Assembly: GCF_024919275.1 (NCBI RefSeq)
Contig: NZ_JANWGH010000001.1
Location: 682,001-746,000 of the forward strand
Direction of reading: 5' to 3'
Length of the DNA: 64,000 nt
Origin: Algoriphagus limi
GTDB taxonomy: Bacteria > Bacteroidota > Bacteroidia > Cytophagales > Cyclobacteriaceae
The position numbers and the translations under genes are program-made. The notes beneath the pieces were generated by a model. The model did not search any database. It saw nothing but the letters and a program-made list of their open reading frames with translations, and had not been told where the DNA came from. This document shows, piece by piece, positions 25,742-34,799 of this stretch. Numbering within the stretch: the first letter of the stretch is position 1; every line of letters begins with the position of its first letter.

Positions 25742-26479
25742 GTGAGTAAGTGCCTTTTCATATTCATTTTTGTCATCCTTACAATTCCTTCCTTTGGACA
25801 GGCGATTTATTCAGGAAATGTCCTGGATAGTCAGGATAAAGGCTTTTTGGAAGGGGTGATTGTTTCATCAATCCAAAATCAAACTCAGGTTGAAACGAAT
25901 ATCCGTGGCTATTTTTCTATTCAGTCATTTCCGGGAGATACTTTATTGATTTCCTTTCCTGGTTTTATCAGTCAGAAAGTTGTTTTGGGTGCTGATCGGT
26001 TTTTGATGATTGAACTTCAGGATGAGGCAAGATTTCTACCAGAGTTCGAGGTTCAAGGAAATGCTTATTCCTACCGATTAAAAGATGGGAGGTTAGTGCT
26101 TAAAGATGAAAATGAACTTATTCCCCCATCTAGGAAAGGAGAAGTGATAGCAGGTACGCTTTCAAATGATGATGGTACGGGAGGTGTTGCGGTAAGTGGA
26201 GTGATTTCTTACTTCACAAAAAAAGCCAGATTAGCTAGGGAATATGAAAAGAAGAAGGAATGGCATGCACGCAGAGCTGGATATTATCAAGTTATTGAAT
26301 CTGATTCAATTCGAGCCGAACTGATGCAAAAGCATGCGTTGTCTTTGCAGCAATGGGATGAATTAGTCATTCGATTTAATCAATTTCATCTTGCACATGA
26401 ATTTCTAGATTGGCCTGAAGCCAAGGTTCAAAAAAGTTTGGAAGAGTTCATTGAAATTGAAACGCAGTTTTTGAATTAG
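25742..26479 (+). CDS. Secreted protein with CarboxypepD_reg-like domain
   Basis: 245 residues if the GTG at 25742 is used (VSKCLFIFIFVILTIPSFGQ signal peptide); TTG at 25736 is the only other start after an upstream stop, and no ATG exists. Residues 20-100 form a carboxypeptidase-regulatory-like (TonB-plug-associated) beta domain: SGNVLDSQDKGFLEGVIV and IRGYFSIQSFPGDTLLIS. The remaining helical half is not recognised. The stop codon overlaps that of the convergent DUF4442 gene by 4 nt. Confidence 0.78.
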   Translation: MSKCLFIFIFVILTIPSFGQAIYSGNVLDSQDKGFLEGVIVSSIQNQTQVETNIRGYFSIQSFPGDTLLISFPGFISQKVVLGADRFLMIELQDEARFLPEFEVQGNAYSYRLKDGRLVLKDENELIPPSRKGEVIAGTLSNDDGTGGVAVSGVISYFTKKARLAREYEKKKEWHARRAGYYQVIESDSIRAELMQKHALSLQQWDELVIRFNQFHLAHEFLDWPEAKVQKSLEEFIEIETQFLN

Positions 26480-26982
26480 GCTTTTCGCTTGAAAGACCAA
26501 GTGACATAGAACCGAGCCACCATTTCTCCATTTTGATTCATTCCCGTAGAAATCATGGTCAATTGAGCGGTATCATTAACTTCTAGAGAATCAATCAGAG
26601 AAAATAATTCACTTCCCTGTTCGCAAGTAAAAGAGATTTTTTGGTCAGCTTTTTTGTGATATTCTGCTCGGAAATCCACGACAAGCATGCTGAATTTTCC
26701 TTTTCCTGCTAGCGCTAATTGGCACAAAGCTCCTGTGCTCAACTCAGCTGCTCCTGCTAAGGCTGCAAAATAGATTGACCGAAAAGGATTTTGGGATCTC
26801 CAGAAATAAGGAATCGTCACTTGGCATTTTTCGGCATTCAATTGCTTGACTCTTAATCTCCAAAAAACAGCAGAAGGGAGTTTTGCCAGCATCGCAAACC
26901 AAAAAATAAATGGATTGGACATTTTTCGCTGATAATCCAATGCTTGTGCATTAAGTTGAATTTCATTCTTGGTGATATTCAT
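26476..26982 (-). CDS. DUF4442 hotdog-fold protein
   Basis: 168 residues. After a hydrophobic N-terminal helix (FWFAMLAKLPSAVFW), the hotdog core has the motif NPFRSIYFAALAGAAELSTGAL, typical of the DUF4442 branch of PaaI-like thioesterases, and strand LVVDFRAEYHKKAD. Acyl-CoA thioester hydrolysis is plausible but unproven. Converges on the preceding gene with overlapping stop codons. Confidence 0.84.
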   Translation of the reverse strand: MNITKNEIQLNAQALDYQRKMSNPFIFWFAMLAKLPSAVFWRLRVKQLNAEKCQVTIPYFWRSQNPFRSIYFAALAGAAELSTGALCQLALAGKGKFSMLVVDFRAEYHKKADQKISFTCEQGSELFSLIDSLEVNDTAQLTMISTGMNQNGEMVARFYVTWSFKRKA

Positions 26983-27075
26983 ATGCTAAAATTTTTCTGA
27001 ATTTAATAAAATTTGAAAGCCAAGATGAATCTTGGTACCTTTCTTGAATTCCAGTTTTCAAAATTTAAAAGAGTA

Positions 27076-27882
27076 ATGAAAAAGGTTTTTTCACTATTAC
27101 TGATCGGTTTACTATGCTATGCCTGTGCTACTGTTCCCTTGACGGGAAGGAAACAATTGGCAATGGTTTCTAGCGAAGAGATTCAGCCTTTGGTTAACGA
27201 GCAATATGAAAAGGTAAAGAAGGAATCCAAGCTATTGACCAATACTACAGATGGGCAAAAAGTTGTTCAAGTTGGAAAGCGAATTTCTCAAGCTGTGGAA
27301 GCTTATCTCATTGAATCTGGATACTCGGATTTAGTTGAGAGTTTTGATTGGGAGTTTAACCTGATCGAATCAGATCAGGTAAATGCTTGGTGTATGCCTG
27401 GTGGTAAAGTTGCCTTTTACACCGGTATCATGCCAATTTGCCAAGATGAGAATGGAATTGCTGTGGTAATGGGGCATGAAGTTGCACACGCTGTAGCATC
27501 GCATTCTAGAGAGCGTATGTCAAAGGCTTTGGTACAACAATTTGGTATGTCAGTGATTTCTACTGCTATTGGTCAAAATCCTACACTTACACAGCAAATT
27601 TTTTATCAATCTGTTGGAATAGGAAGCGAAATTGGAATGCTGGCTTTTTCAAGGCAGCATGAATTGGAAGCTGATGAATTAGGATTGATTTTTATGGCCC
27701 TGGCGGGCTATGACCCGCGAGTTGCGCCAGAGTTTTGGGAGCGTATGTCACAAGGAGGCGGAGAAGCTCCACCTGAATTTCTTTCTACTCACCCGGGACC
27801 TGACAGACGAATTGAACGCCTGAATGAAAATATGCCTAAAGCGATGGAGTATTATCAGGCAAGTCAAACAGGGAATAATTAA
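27076..27882 (+). CDS. M48-family zinc metallopeptidase lipoprotein (Oma1/LoiP/BepA-like)
   Basis: 268 residues from ATG 27076 (MKKVFSLLLIGLL...); the longer frame from 27013 is not needed. The signal peptide ends in a lipobox-like YAC (Cys17). Catalytic motif HEVAH at 134-138, third ligand in the HELEADELG segment, and the VNAWCMPGGKVAFYTG loop typical of M48 subfamily C. It should degrade or help quality control of envelope proteins from the periplasmic face. A strong terminator follows. Confidence 0.9.
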   Translation: MKKVFSLLLIGLLCYACATVPLTGRKQLAMVSSEEIQPLVNEQYEKVKKESKLLTNTTDGQKVVQVGKRISQAVEAYLIESGYSDLVESFDWEFNLIESDQVNAWCMPGGKVAFYTGIMPICQDENGIAVVMGHEVAHAVASHSRERMSKALVQQFGMSVISTAIGQNPTLTQQIFYQSVGIGSEIGMLAFSRQHELEADELGLIFMALAGYDPRVAPEFWERMSQGGGEAPPEFLSTHPGPDRRIERLNENMPKAMEYYQASQTGNN

Positions 27883-27890
27883 AAAACTAA

Positions 27891-27922
27891 AACCGAATCA
27901 GGTCAATGATTCGGTTTTTTTA
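27891..27922. terminator. Bidirectional terminator after the M48 peptidase
   Basis: A 10-bp stem AACCGAATCA / TGATTCGGTT with a 6-nt loop, T run on the plus side and A run on the other, lies between convergent genes. Confidence 0.87.
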
Positions 27923-27939
27923 TTCTTCTAATTTAAATT

Positions 27940-28746
27940 TTATCTGTTGGCGAACCCTCGAAGCTTGATTTGGGTAAGCTTTCGCTTGGTGTCCAAAGGA
28001 AAGTCTCCCCGCATCATCCAATCATAGTATCCGGGCTCTTCCTTCAATACCTGTTCGATGGTTTTTCCTTTATGCTTTCCAAAATTGAAAACTTCGATTC
28101 CTGCAGAATTGAAGACAAATCGGCCTGCTAAATCCACCATTTTCTCATTTACCAGATCATGGAGCTTTTTCATGTCATTTTCAAAAATCCCCAGTTTATT
28201 ACCTTGAAGGTCTTCTACTTCTTCTCCTTGATAGCGCTTGACCTGCGCCTCAAAAACTTCCACTGTGGCTAAAGTATCTGCTTCTGCGCTATGGGCATTT
28301 TCTAATTTTTTGCCGCAGTAAAATTTATAAGCGGCAGAGAGATTTCTCTTTTCCATCAAATGAAAAATCTTCTGTGCGTCCAAGAGATTTCGCTTATCTA
28401 AATCAAAGTCAATCCCGCTTCGAAGAAATTCCTCGACGAGTAGGGGAATGTCGTATTTCAGGACATTGAATCCAGCCAAATCAGAGCTCCCAATGAATTG
28501 GTGAACATCCTTGGCGATGTCTTTGAAATAGGGCTTATCCTTCACATCCTTATCATAAATTCCATGGATAAGCGAAGATTCCAGAGGGATTGGAATGGTG
28601 GGATGGACCATTTGCGTGTAAACTTTCCGTGATCCATCTGGGAAAAGTTTTACTAGGGAAATTTCGACAATTCGATCTGTTCCGATGTTCGTTCCGGTAG
28701 CTTCTAGGTCAAAAAATACAATTGGGTTTTTTAGCTCTAAGGTCAT
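27940..28746 (-). CDS. DEDDh 3'-5' exonuclease (DnaQ-like)
   Basis: 268 residues from ATG 28746, one base after the mpl stop; the extension to 28791 would lie inside mpl. Exonuclease motifs: FFDLEATG (ExoI, Asp and Glu), FNVLKYDIPLL (ExoII) and AHSAEADT (ExoIII, His and Asp). After about residue 190 a separate C-terminal domain carries FNFGKHKGKTIEQV, the small domain seen in many Bacteroidota DnaQ-like proteins. Probable role is single-strand DNA or RNA trimming, not the replicative epsilon subunit. Confidence 0.87.
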   Translation of the reverse strand: MTLELKNPIVFFDLEATGTNIGTDRIVEISLVKLFPDGSRKVYTQMVHPTIPIPLESSLIHGIYDKDVKDKPYFKDIAKDVHQFIGSSDLAGFNVLKYDIPLLVEEFLRSGIDFDLDKRNLLDAQKIFHLMEKRNLSAAYKFYCGKKLENAHSAEADTLATVEVFEAQVKRYQGEEVEDLQGNKLGIFENDMKKLHDLVNEKMVDLAGRFVFNSAGIEVFNFGKHKGKTIEQVLKEEPGYYDWMMRGDFPLDTKRKLTQIKLRGFANR

Positions 28747-28747
28747 T

Positions 28748-30127
28748 TTATTTGAATTTTTCCTGAATGGTTTGGAGATCCATGTTGTCATAGTTTCCAG
28801 AACTCATCAACAGGAGGTTGCAATTTGAATAATCTTTTTCCATTAAATATTGATGTAGCTTTTTACTGTCTGTAAACAGCTTTAAATCTGATCGATTAAA
28901 CCCCTTTCTGAGAGTTTCTTCGTCCATCAATTCCAATTTTTTCAATGCCGCAGCATGAGGGTTCATGTAAATAATGGCCTCATCGGCAGCATTCATGGTA
29001 TTTGCATAATTAGGCAGAAAATCTTTATTCAGCGAAGAATAGGTGTGTAATTCTTGCACTGCGATCAATTTTCTTTCTGGAAACTGTTTTTTAACAGCCT
29101 CTGTCGTAGCTTGTAATTTAGAAGGAGCATGGGCAAAATCACGGTAAAGATCCCCATCATTTTTTGAGGCCAACTTTTCTAAACGTTTGGCTGCTCCTTT
29201 GAAAGACTGAATTGATTGATAGAATTGAATCTCGGTCAAACCTAGCTGAACACAAACTTTTAAAGCTCCGCTTAAGTTCTGAAGATTGTGATCCCCAAAT
29301 AGTTGTATGGGAATTTCGCCTTTCTCTGTTTCTAGGAAAGTTTGCCCATTAGCGATCCTTGCTGGTAATTTATGATAGGGAATTTTCTTCCCGGAAATTG
29401 ATACTTTTTCTGCGATTTCTTTGACTAAGGCATCTTCTTCACAATAAATGAGGGAACCATTAGCAGGAGTCATTTCCATTAGATCTTTGAAGAGGCTTTT
29501 GTAGACTTCAAAATCAGGAAACACATTGAAATGATCCCAAGCGATGCCAGAAACCAACGCAATGTCGTGATGGTAATGAATAAACTTTGGTCTTCTATCC
29601 AACGGTGAGGTGAGATATTCATCTCCCTCAATGACAATGATCGGTGCATCGGAAAGCCCCACCATTAAATCAAAACCCTCAATTTGAGCACCCACGAGGT
29701 AATCAAAGTCAATTCTTTGATCCTTGAGTACATGTAAAATCATGGAAGTGATAGAGGTTTTCCCATGCGAACCTGCGATCACTACCCGCTTTTTGTCTTT
29801 GCTTTGATTGTAAATGAACTCTGGGAAAGAATAAATCGGAATACCGAGTTCTTTGGCTTTTTGGAGTTCGGGATTATCAATCCGAGCATGCATCCCTAAA
29901 ATGATTCCGTCCAAGCCAGAATGGATTTTTTCAGGAAACCATCCATATTTTTCAGGAAGTATTCCTGCTTTTTCCAGTCTGCTTCGTGATGGTTCATAGA
30001 TTTCATCATCCGAACCTGTAACCCGATAGCCTTTTTTGACAAGTGCCAGCGCCAAATTGTGCATGATAGCACCACCGATCGCAATAAAGTGGAAGCTTTT
30101 CATAAAGGGTGTTTTAGTTTTCGACAT
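28748..30127 (-). CDS. mpl: UDP-N-acetylmuramate:L-alanyl-gamma-D-glutamyl-meso-diaminopimelate ligase
   Basis: 459 residues, Mur-ligase family. FHFIAIGGAIMHNLALAL replaces the GIGGxGM start of MurC, which is typical of Mpl. The ATP loop is GSHGKTS (119-125). The conserved DFAHAPSKL and EGDEYLTS segments follow. The enzyme reattaches recycled murein tripeptide to UDP-MurNAc in the cytoplasm, so the cell wall contains meso-DAP, in line with dapD at 57 kb. Cotranscribed with the exonuclease. Confidence 0.92.
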   Translation of the reverse strand: MSKTKTPFMKSFHFIAIGGAIMHNLALALVKKGYRVTGSDDEIYEPSRSRLEKAGILPEKYGWFPEKIHSGLDGIILGMHARIDNPELQKAKELGIPIYSFPEFIYNQSKDKKRVVIAGSHGKTSITSMILHVLKDQRIDFDYLVGAQIEGFDLMVGLSDAPIIVIEGDEYLTSPLDRRPKFIHYHHDIALVSGIAWDHFNVFPDFEVYKSLFKDLMEMTPANGSLIYCEEDALVKEIAEKVSISGKKIPYHKLPARIANGQTFLETEKGEIPIQLFGDHNLQNLSGALKVCVQLGLTEIQFYQSIQSFKGAAKRLEKLASKNDGDLYRDFAHAPSKLQATTEAVKKQFPERKLIAVQELHTYSSLNKDFLPNYANTMNAADEAIIYMNPHAAALKKLELMDEETLRKGFNRSDLKLFTDSKKLHQYLMEKDYSNCNLLLMSSGNYDNMDLQTIQEKFK

Positions 30128-30201
30128 AAAATTAAATCTTTGCCAAAGCTTATGGTAACTGCATAAGGATTATTTTCAACGTTTTTAAAAGCCCTTTATT
30201 T

Positions 30202-30903
30202 ATGGAAGACCGATATGCCTATTTGATGCTTTCCTTGCTTTATATGGTGGCATGGGGCATAGTTTATTGGAAAAGCCCTTGGAAAAGAGGAATGGTCAAA
30301 GTTGGCGCTGTGGGTGGAATCATGGGGGTGATTGCCGAAGTTTGGTATTTTAGAGATTATTGGAGGCCGCCTACCTTGTTTGGAGAAGCTGTAGCTGGAA
30401 TTGAGGATTACATCATAGGCTTTGCGTTGTTCGGGGTAGGAGGCTATATACATTCAGCATTTACCAAATTGGAGATAGACTATGATAAACAAACACCCGC
30501 TAAAAACAGAGATTTCTTTTTTCTGTTTTTAATCGGTTGTACGAGCCTCACTGTCTTTAGTGTATTGCTGAGCATTCACTCCGGATATGTTACGTTTTTG
30601 ACTTTCTTTTTCTTATCCGTTTATATTTGGTTTCAACGCCCGGATTTGATTCACATATCCATTAAGTCTGCCTTTGCTACCTTGGCAATTTCCTTTTTGA
30701 TTTACTATATCAATTTCAATCTTCTTTTCCCGCATTTCTGGGATCAATACGGAATGTTGGAAAAACCTATTCTAGGTTATAGAATTGCCAATATTCCCCT
30801 TTCCGAAATGCTTTGGCATTTTACCTGGGCAATGCTTTGCAGCATGTTTAGGGGATATAGAAATGGGGTTTATTATAAGTCTCCAAAACTATCACAGGCC
30901 TAA
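30202..30903 (+). CDS. Multi-pass membrane protein, distantly lycopene-cyclase-like (CrtYcd/CarR)
   Basis: 233 residues with seven or so hydrophobic segments. Two internal stretches, GIEDYIIGFALFGVGGYIH (67-85) and ANIPLSEMLWHFTWAML (about 194-210), resemble the duplicated P-x-E-E/D-x-x-F-F repeats of heterodimeric lycopene cyclases. The first keeps Glu68-Asp69; the second has only one acid. The residues in between are hydrophobic. I would call it a conserved membrane protein, with carotenoid cyclisation as a hypothesis only. No other carotenoid gene is nearby. Confidence 0.7.
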   Translation: MEDRYAYLMLSLLYMVAWGIVYWKSPWKRGMVKVGAVGGIMGVIAEVWYFRDYWRPPTLFGEAVAGIEDYIIGFALFGVGGYIHSAFTKLEIDYDKQTPAKNRDFFFLFLIGCTSLTVFSVLLSIHSGYVTFLTFFFLSVYIWFQRPDLIHISIKSAFATLAISFLIYYINFNLLFPHFWDQYGMLEKPILGYRIANIPLSEMLWHFTWAMLCSMFRGYRNGVYYKSPKLSQA

Positions 30904-30969
30904 TTTTTGTGGACAAGTTTGGGATAACTTGTTTAAAACTACTAGACGAAAGAAGGTACATTTGTTCCT

Positions 30970-32547
30970 ATGAGTGAAAGACCCGCCAACCAAAGAAATA
31001 GCCGTAAAAAGCCAATACACGAGAATCCAAATACCTTAGGGAAAATACCCCCACAAGCAGTTGAGTTAGAAGAGGCCGTTTTAGGTGCCTTGATGCTTGA
31101 AAAAGATGCTTTGACTCAAGTGATTGATATCCTTAAAGTTGAAAGCTTTTATAAGGATGCTCATCAAGTAATTTTTCAAGCCATCTTGGATTTGTTCCAA
31201 GATTCTCAGCCAATTGACTTGTTGACTGTCACATCTCAACTTCGGAAAAACGGAACATTGGAAGTTGCTGGTGGTGCTTTTTACATCACCGAACTGACTT
31301 CAAAAGTATCTTCCGCTGCAAATATTGAATATCACGCTCGAATTATCACAGAGCAGGCCATCAAGCGGGAATTGATCCGTATTTCTTCTGACATCCAGAA
31401 AAATGCCTACGAAGAGACTACGGATGTTTTTGAGCTTTTGGACGAAATGGAGCAGTCTCTTTTTGAGATTTCTGAGAAGAATATTCGAAAGAATTACTCA
31501 GACATGCGCTCCATCATGCGAGAAGCTATCGCTGAGATGGAATCCAAAAAGGACCAAAAGGATGGTTTGACAGGTGTTCCTTCCGGTTTTACAGCTTTAG
31601 ATCGAGTTACTTCGGGTTGGCAAAAGTCTGATTTGGTAATTATTGCGGCACGACCTGCGATGGGTAAGACGGCATTTGTGCTTTCCGTACTTCGAAATGC
31701 TGCAGTTGATCATAGTCGTCCTGTAGCGATATTTTCCCTGGAAATGTCTTCCGTTCAGTTAGTCAACCGATTAATTTCCTCTGAAGCGGAACTGGATTCC
31801 GAAAAAATTAAAAAAGGAAGTCTTCAGGAGCATGAATGGGCACAGTTGGTTCATAAGACAGCCAAACTTTCCAAAGCACCATTGTTTGTAGATGATACTC
31901 CTGCTCTTTCGATCTTGGAGCTCAGAGCTAAAGCTAGAAAACTGAAAGCCCAGCATGACATTCAGATGATTGTAATCGATTATCTGCAGTTGATGTCTGG
32001 AGATAGTAAAGGTGGTGGCGGAGGAAACCGTGAACAGGAAATCGCCAGCATCTCCCGTGCTTTGAAGAAAATCGCCAAAGAACTGGAAATTCCGGTTATT
32101 GCACTTTCTCAGTTATCCCGTGCGGTAGAAACCCGGGGAGGTGATAAGCGCCCTCAACTTTCTGACCTTCGGGAATCTGGAGCCATCGAACAGGATGCTG
32201 ACATGGTAATGTTCTTGTATCGCCCAGAATATTATGGAATTCTGCACGATGAAAATGATGCAAGTACACAAGGTGTAGGTGAGGTAATCATTGCGAAGCA
32301 TAGAAATGGTTCATTGGATACCGTTAAACTTCGATTTATTGGTAAATACACCAAGTTTACTGATTTGGATACTTTCGGGAATTTCCCACCGAATCAGGCA
32401 GTGGAGCCACTCTATGGAAATAAGTTTACATCTCAATCTTCTGGAGCATCAAGTTTTGATCAATCAAATACTGTGAAGTTTACAAGTAAGGCGAATGATG
32501 ATCATGAAGACTTTTTAGGTACGCCGGGAGAAAAGCCACCATTCTAA
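30970..32547 (+). CDS. dnaB: Replicative DNA helicase
   Basis: 525 residues. N-terminal DnaB domain begins PPQAVELEEAVLGALMLEK. The RecA-like motor has Walker A ARPAMGKTA, then IFSLEMSS, the Walker B MIVIDYLQLM and SQLSRAVETR...DLRESGAIEQDAD. It unwinds DNA at the replication fork as a hexamer, 5'-3'. The C-terminal tail of about 50 residues is Ser/Asn-rich and poorly conserved. It stands between the membrane protein and an MDR dehydrogenase (2-nt gap downstream). Confidence 0.96.
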   Translation: MSERPANQRNSRKKPIHENPNTLGKIPPQAVELEEAVLGALMLEKDALTQVIDILKVESFYKDAHQVIFQAILDLFQDSQPIDLLTVTSQLRKNGTLEVAGGAFYITELTSKVSSAANIEYHARIITEQAIKRELIRISSDIQKNAYEETTDVFELLDEMEQSLFEISEKNIRKNYSDMRSIMREAIAEMESKKDQKDGLTGVPSGFTALDRVTSGWQKSDLVIIAARPAMGKTAFVLSVLRNAAVDHSRPVAIFSLEMSSVQLVNRLISSEAELDSEKIKKGSLQEHEWAQLVHKTAKLSKAPLFVDDTPALSILELRAKARKLKAQHDIQMIVIDYLQLMSGDSKGGGGGNREQEIASISRALKKIAKELEIPVIALSQLSRAVETRGGDKRPQLSDLRESGAIEQDADMVMFLYRPEYYGILHDENDASTQGVGEVIIAKHRNGSLDTVKLRFIGKYTKFTDLDTFGNFPPNQAVEPLYGNKFTSQSSGASSFDQSNTVKFTSKANDDHEDFLGTPGEKPPF

Positions 32548-32549
32548 TC

Positions 32550-33548
32550 ATGAAAGGAATTGTATTAGATCGAAGCCTTCCCTCTAAAATTGAATTTAGA
32601 GAGGTAGAAGAAAGTCCAATTCAACCCAATCAAGTACGGGTAAGCATCAAAGCTGCCGCTTTAAATCACCGGGATGAATGGTGCCGACAAGGGCTTTATC
32701 CTAATATTTCAGATGGAATAATTCTTGGATCGGATGGGGCAGGAGTGATTTCTGAGCTTGGAAGTGAGGTAACTCAATGGAAAGTTGGTGATGAGGTAAT
32801 TATCAATCCGGCTCTTTTTTGGGGAAATGATCAAAAAGCCCAATCCAAGGAATTTCAAATTATTGGAATGCCAACTCATGGTACATTGGCGGATTCCATC
32901 CTTGTTTCATCAGATAGAATTCATCCAAAACCAAAGAATCTCAATTGGGAAGAAGCGGCCGCTTTACCCTTAGCCGGCTTGACTGCATTTCGTGCTTTGG
33001 TTTATCAGGGGAATGTTCAAAAATCGGATAAGGTTCTTATCACAGGTTTTGGAGGAGGTGTGGCTCAATTCGCAGCTCAATTTGCTATTCAATATGGTGC
33101 GGAAGTTTATGTGAGCAGTAGCAGTGAGCAAAAAATTATGAAGGCTATAGAATTAGGCGCAAAAGCGGGATTTAATTATAAAGAAAGAAATTGGATAGAA
33201 GAGGCTTTATCGGTTTGTGGTGGATTTGATTTAATCATTGATGGAGCAGCAGGTGATGGGTTGAATGATCTTATAAAAGTAAGCCGACCTGGGGGAAGAA
33301 TAGTCATATATGGTGCCACTATGGGTAACCCAGGTAAGTTGGAGGCTCGTAGGATTTTTTGGAATCAGTTAAAAATTATGGGTACCACAATGGGGTCTGA
33401 CGAGGATTTTCAGGCTATGCTTGATTTTGTGAATGAAAAGAAAATTCATCCGGTTGTTGATCAGGTTTTTCGATTTGAGGAAGCAGAGCGGGCCCTTGAC
33501 CGTATGAAAGCAGGTAACCAAATGGGGAAAATCATTTTGGTGCCTTGA
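32550..33548 (+). CDS. Medium-chain dehydrogenase/reductase, quinone oxidoreductase-like
   Basis: 332 residues. GroES-like N-terminal half with ALNHRDEWCRQG and GSDGAGVISELG, then the Rossmann half with VLITGFGGGVAQFAAQFA binding NADPH. The structural zinc cysteines of true alcohol dehydrogenases are absent, which favours a zinc-free quinone oxidoreductase or enoyl reductase type. Substrate unknown. Start follows the dnaB stop by 2 nt, so it is likely cotranscribed. Confidence 0.87.
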   Translation: MKGIVLDRSLPSKIEFREVEESPIQPNQVRVSIKAAALNHRDEWCRQGLYPNISDGIILGSDGAGVISELGSEVTQWKVGDEVIINPALFWGNDQKAQSKEFQIIGMPTHGTLADSILVSSDRIHPKPKNLNWEEAAALPLAGLTAFRALVYQGNVQKSDKVLITGFGGGVAQFAAQFAIQYGAEVYVSSSSEQKIMKAIELGAKAGFNYKERNWIEEALSVCGGFDLIIDGAAGDGLNDLIKVSRPGGRIVIYGATMGNPGKLEARRIFWNQLKIMGTTMGSDEDFQAMLDFVNEKKIHPVVDQVFRFEEAERALDRMKAGNQMGKIILVP

Positions 33549-33616
33549 CAATAAGGTCTATTCCTAGAAAAAATACCTAACTTTCTAAAATTGAATTCGT
33601 TGCATTAATGCATGAT

Positions 33617-33952
33617 TTAGAAATCTAAATCATTTTCAAATAGAAAGTTTTGGAAAGCGTTTTGGAGTTCTCGAAGTGTTTTAAGTTCAGATTGATCTTT
33701 TGCCAAGCTAATGCCTTTTTCAAAGGCCTTTTTAGCTTCCTCTAATTTATCTAAGGCTGCTAAAAAATGAGCAGCAGGGTAGTAGGTCGGTAAATATTCG
33801 GGAAATTCAGCTAGAAGTTTTTGGAAATATTCGAGGGCTTTTTGAGGTTGACTTTCCTGAGTTTCAAGAGCCAGAGCGTACCAATTAAAAGGGTCTTTTG
33901 GCTCATCGGCAGCAAATTGTTCTAAAAGCTTTAAGCGGTCCAAATTGCTCAT
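33617..33952 (-). CDS. Small TPR-repeat protein
   Basis: 111 residues, almost all helical, with two to three TPR-like units (DPFNWYALALETQESQPQKALEYFQKLLAEFPEYL and the following repeat up to AKKAFEKGISLAK). No signal peptide, so cytoplasmic. A protein-binding adaptor role is expected for the fold, partner unknown. Divergent from etfB. Confidence 0.82.
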   Translation of the reverse strand: MSNLDRLKLLEQFAADEPKDPFNWYALALETQESQPQKALEYFQKLLAEFPEYLPTYYPAAHFLAALDKLEEAKKAFEKGISLAKDQSELKTLRELQNAFQNFLFENDLDF

Positions 33953-34026
33953 GAATTGTTTTTTTAATTAAGGTCTTACTATTAATTTCACGCGAAATAA
34001 ATCTAAAATAATCTAATCCTAAACCA

Positions 34027-34764
34027 ATGAATATTCTTGTTTGTATCACCCACGTTCCTGATACGACTTCTAAGATTCAATTTACTGATAATAACACGAA
34101 GTTTGATTCTACAGGAGTTCAGTTTATAATCGGTCCATACGATGACTATGCATTAGCTCGGGCTGTGGAGTTACGGGATCAAACAGGTGGAAAACTGACG
34201 GTTTTGAACGTAGGTCTAGCTGAAAGTGATCCAACTTTGCGGAAAGCTTTGGCTATTGGTGCTGATGAAGCGATTCGGGTTAATTCAGAACCGAAAGATT
34301 CATTTTTTGTAGCTAAGCAAATTGCACACTATGCTAAAGAAGGTGGCTATGATTTGATTTTAATGGGACGAGAATCCATTGATTTCAATGGTGGTATGGT
34401 TCACGGTATGGTTGGTGAGCTTTTGGGAATGCCTTCCTTTTCTCCTGTTATGAAATTGGATGTTGAAGGAACCACTGTGAAAATGGCAAGAGAAATTGAA
34501 GGTGGAAAAGAGATGTTAGAAGCAAGCCTTCCTTTGATTGCTGGTTGCCAAGAGCCAATTGCAGAATGGAAGATTCCTAACATGCGTGGAATTATGTCTG
34601 CTAGAACCAAACCTTTGAATGTGGTTAATCCGGTGACTGATGAAACACAGGCGGTAGCTACTCAGTACCAACTTCCTCCTGCAAAAGGAGCTGTAAAATT
34701 AGTTGATAAGGACCATGTGGAAGAATTGGTGAAGTTGCTAAAAAACGAAGCTAAGGTTCTTTAA
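34027..34764 (+). CDS. etfB: Electron transfer flavoprotein beta subunit
   Basis: 245 residues. Conserved ETF-beta features: VCITHVPDTTSKI at the start, GPYDDYALARAVELRD, VLNVG and DLILMGRESIDFNGGMVHGMVGELLGMPSFSP (two adjacent stretches) and the C-terminal MSARTKPL recognition loop. With EtfA it carries electrons from acyl-CoA dehydrogenases to the quinone pool. etfA follows 35 nt on. Confidence 0.95.
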   Translation: MNILVCITHVPDTTSKIQFTDNNTKFDSTGVQFIIGPYDDYALARAVELRDQTGGKLTVLNVGLAESDPTLRKALAIGADEAIRVNSEPKDSFFVAKQIAHYAKEGGYDLILMGRESIDFNGGMVHGMVGELLGMPSFSPVMKLDVEGTTVKMAREIEGGKEMLEASLPLIAGCQEPIAEWKIPNMRGIMSARTKPLNVVNPVTDETQAVATQYQLPPAKGAVKLVDKDHVEELVKLLKNEAKVL

Positions 34765-34799
34765 TTCAAATTATTTAACTATTTTAAATTCAGATATTT

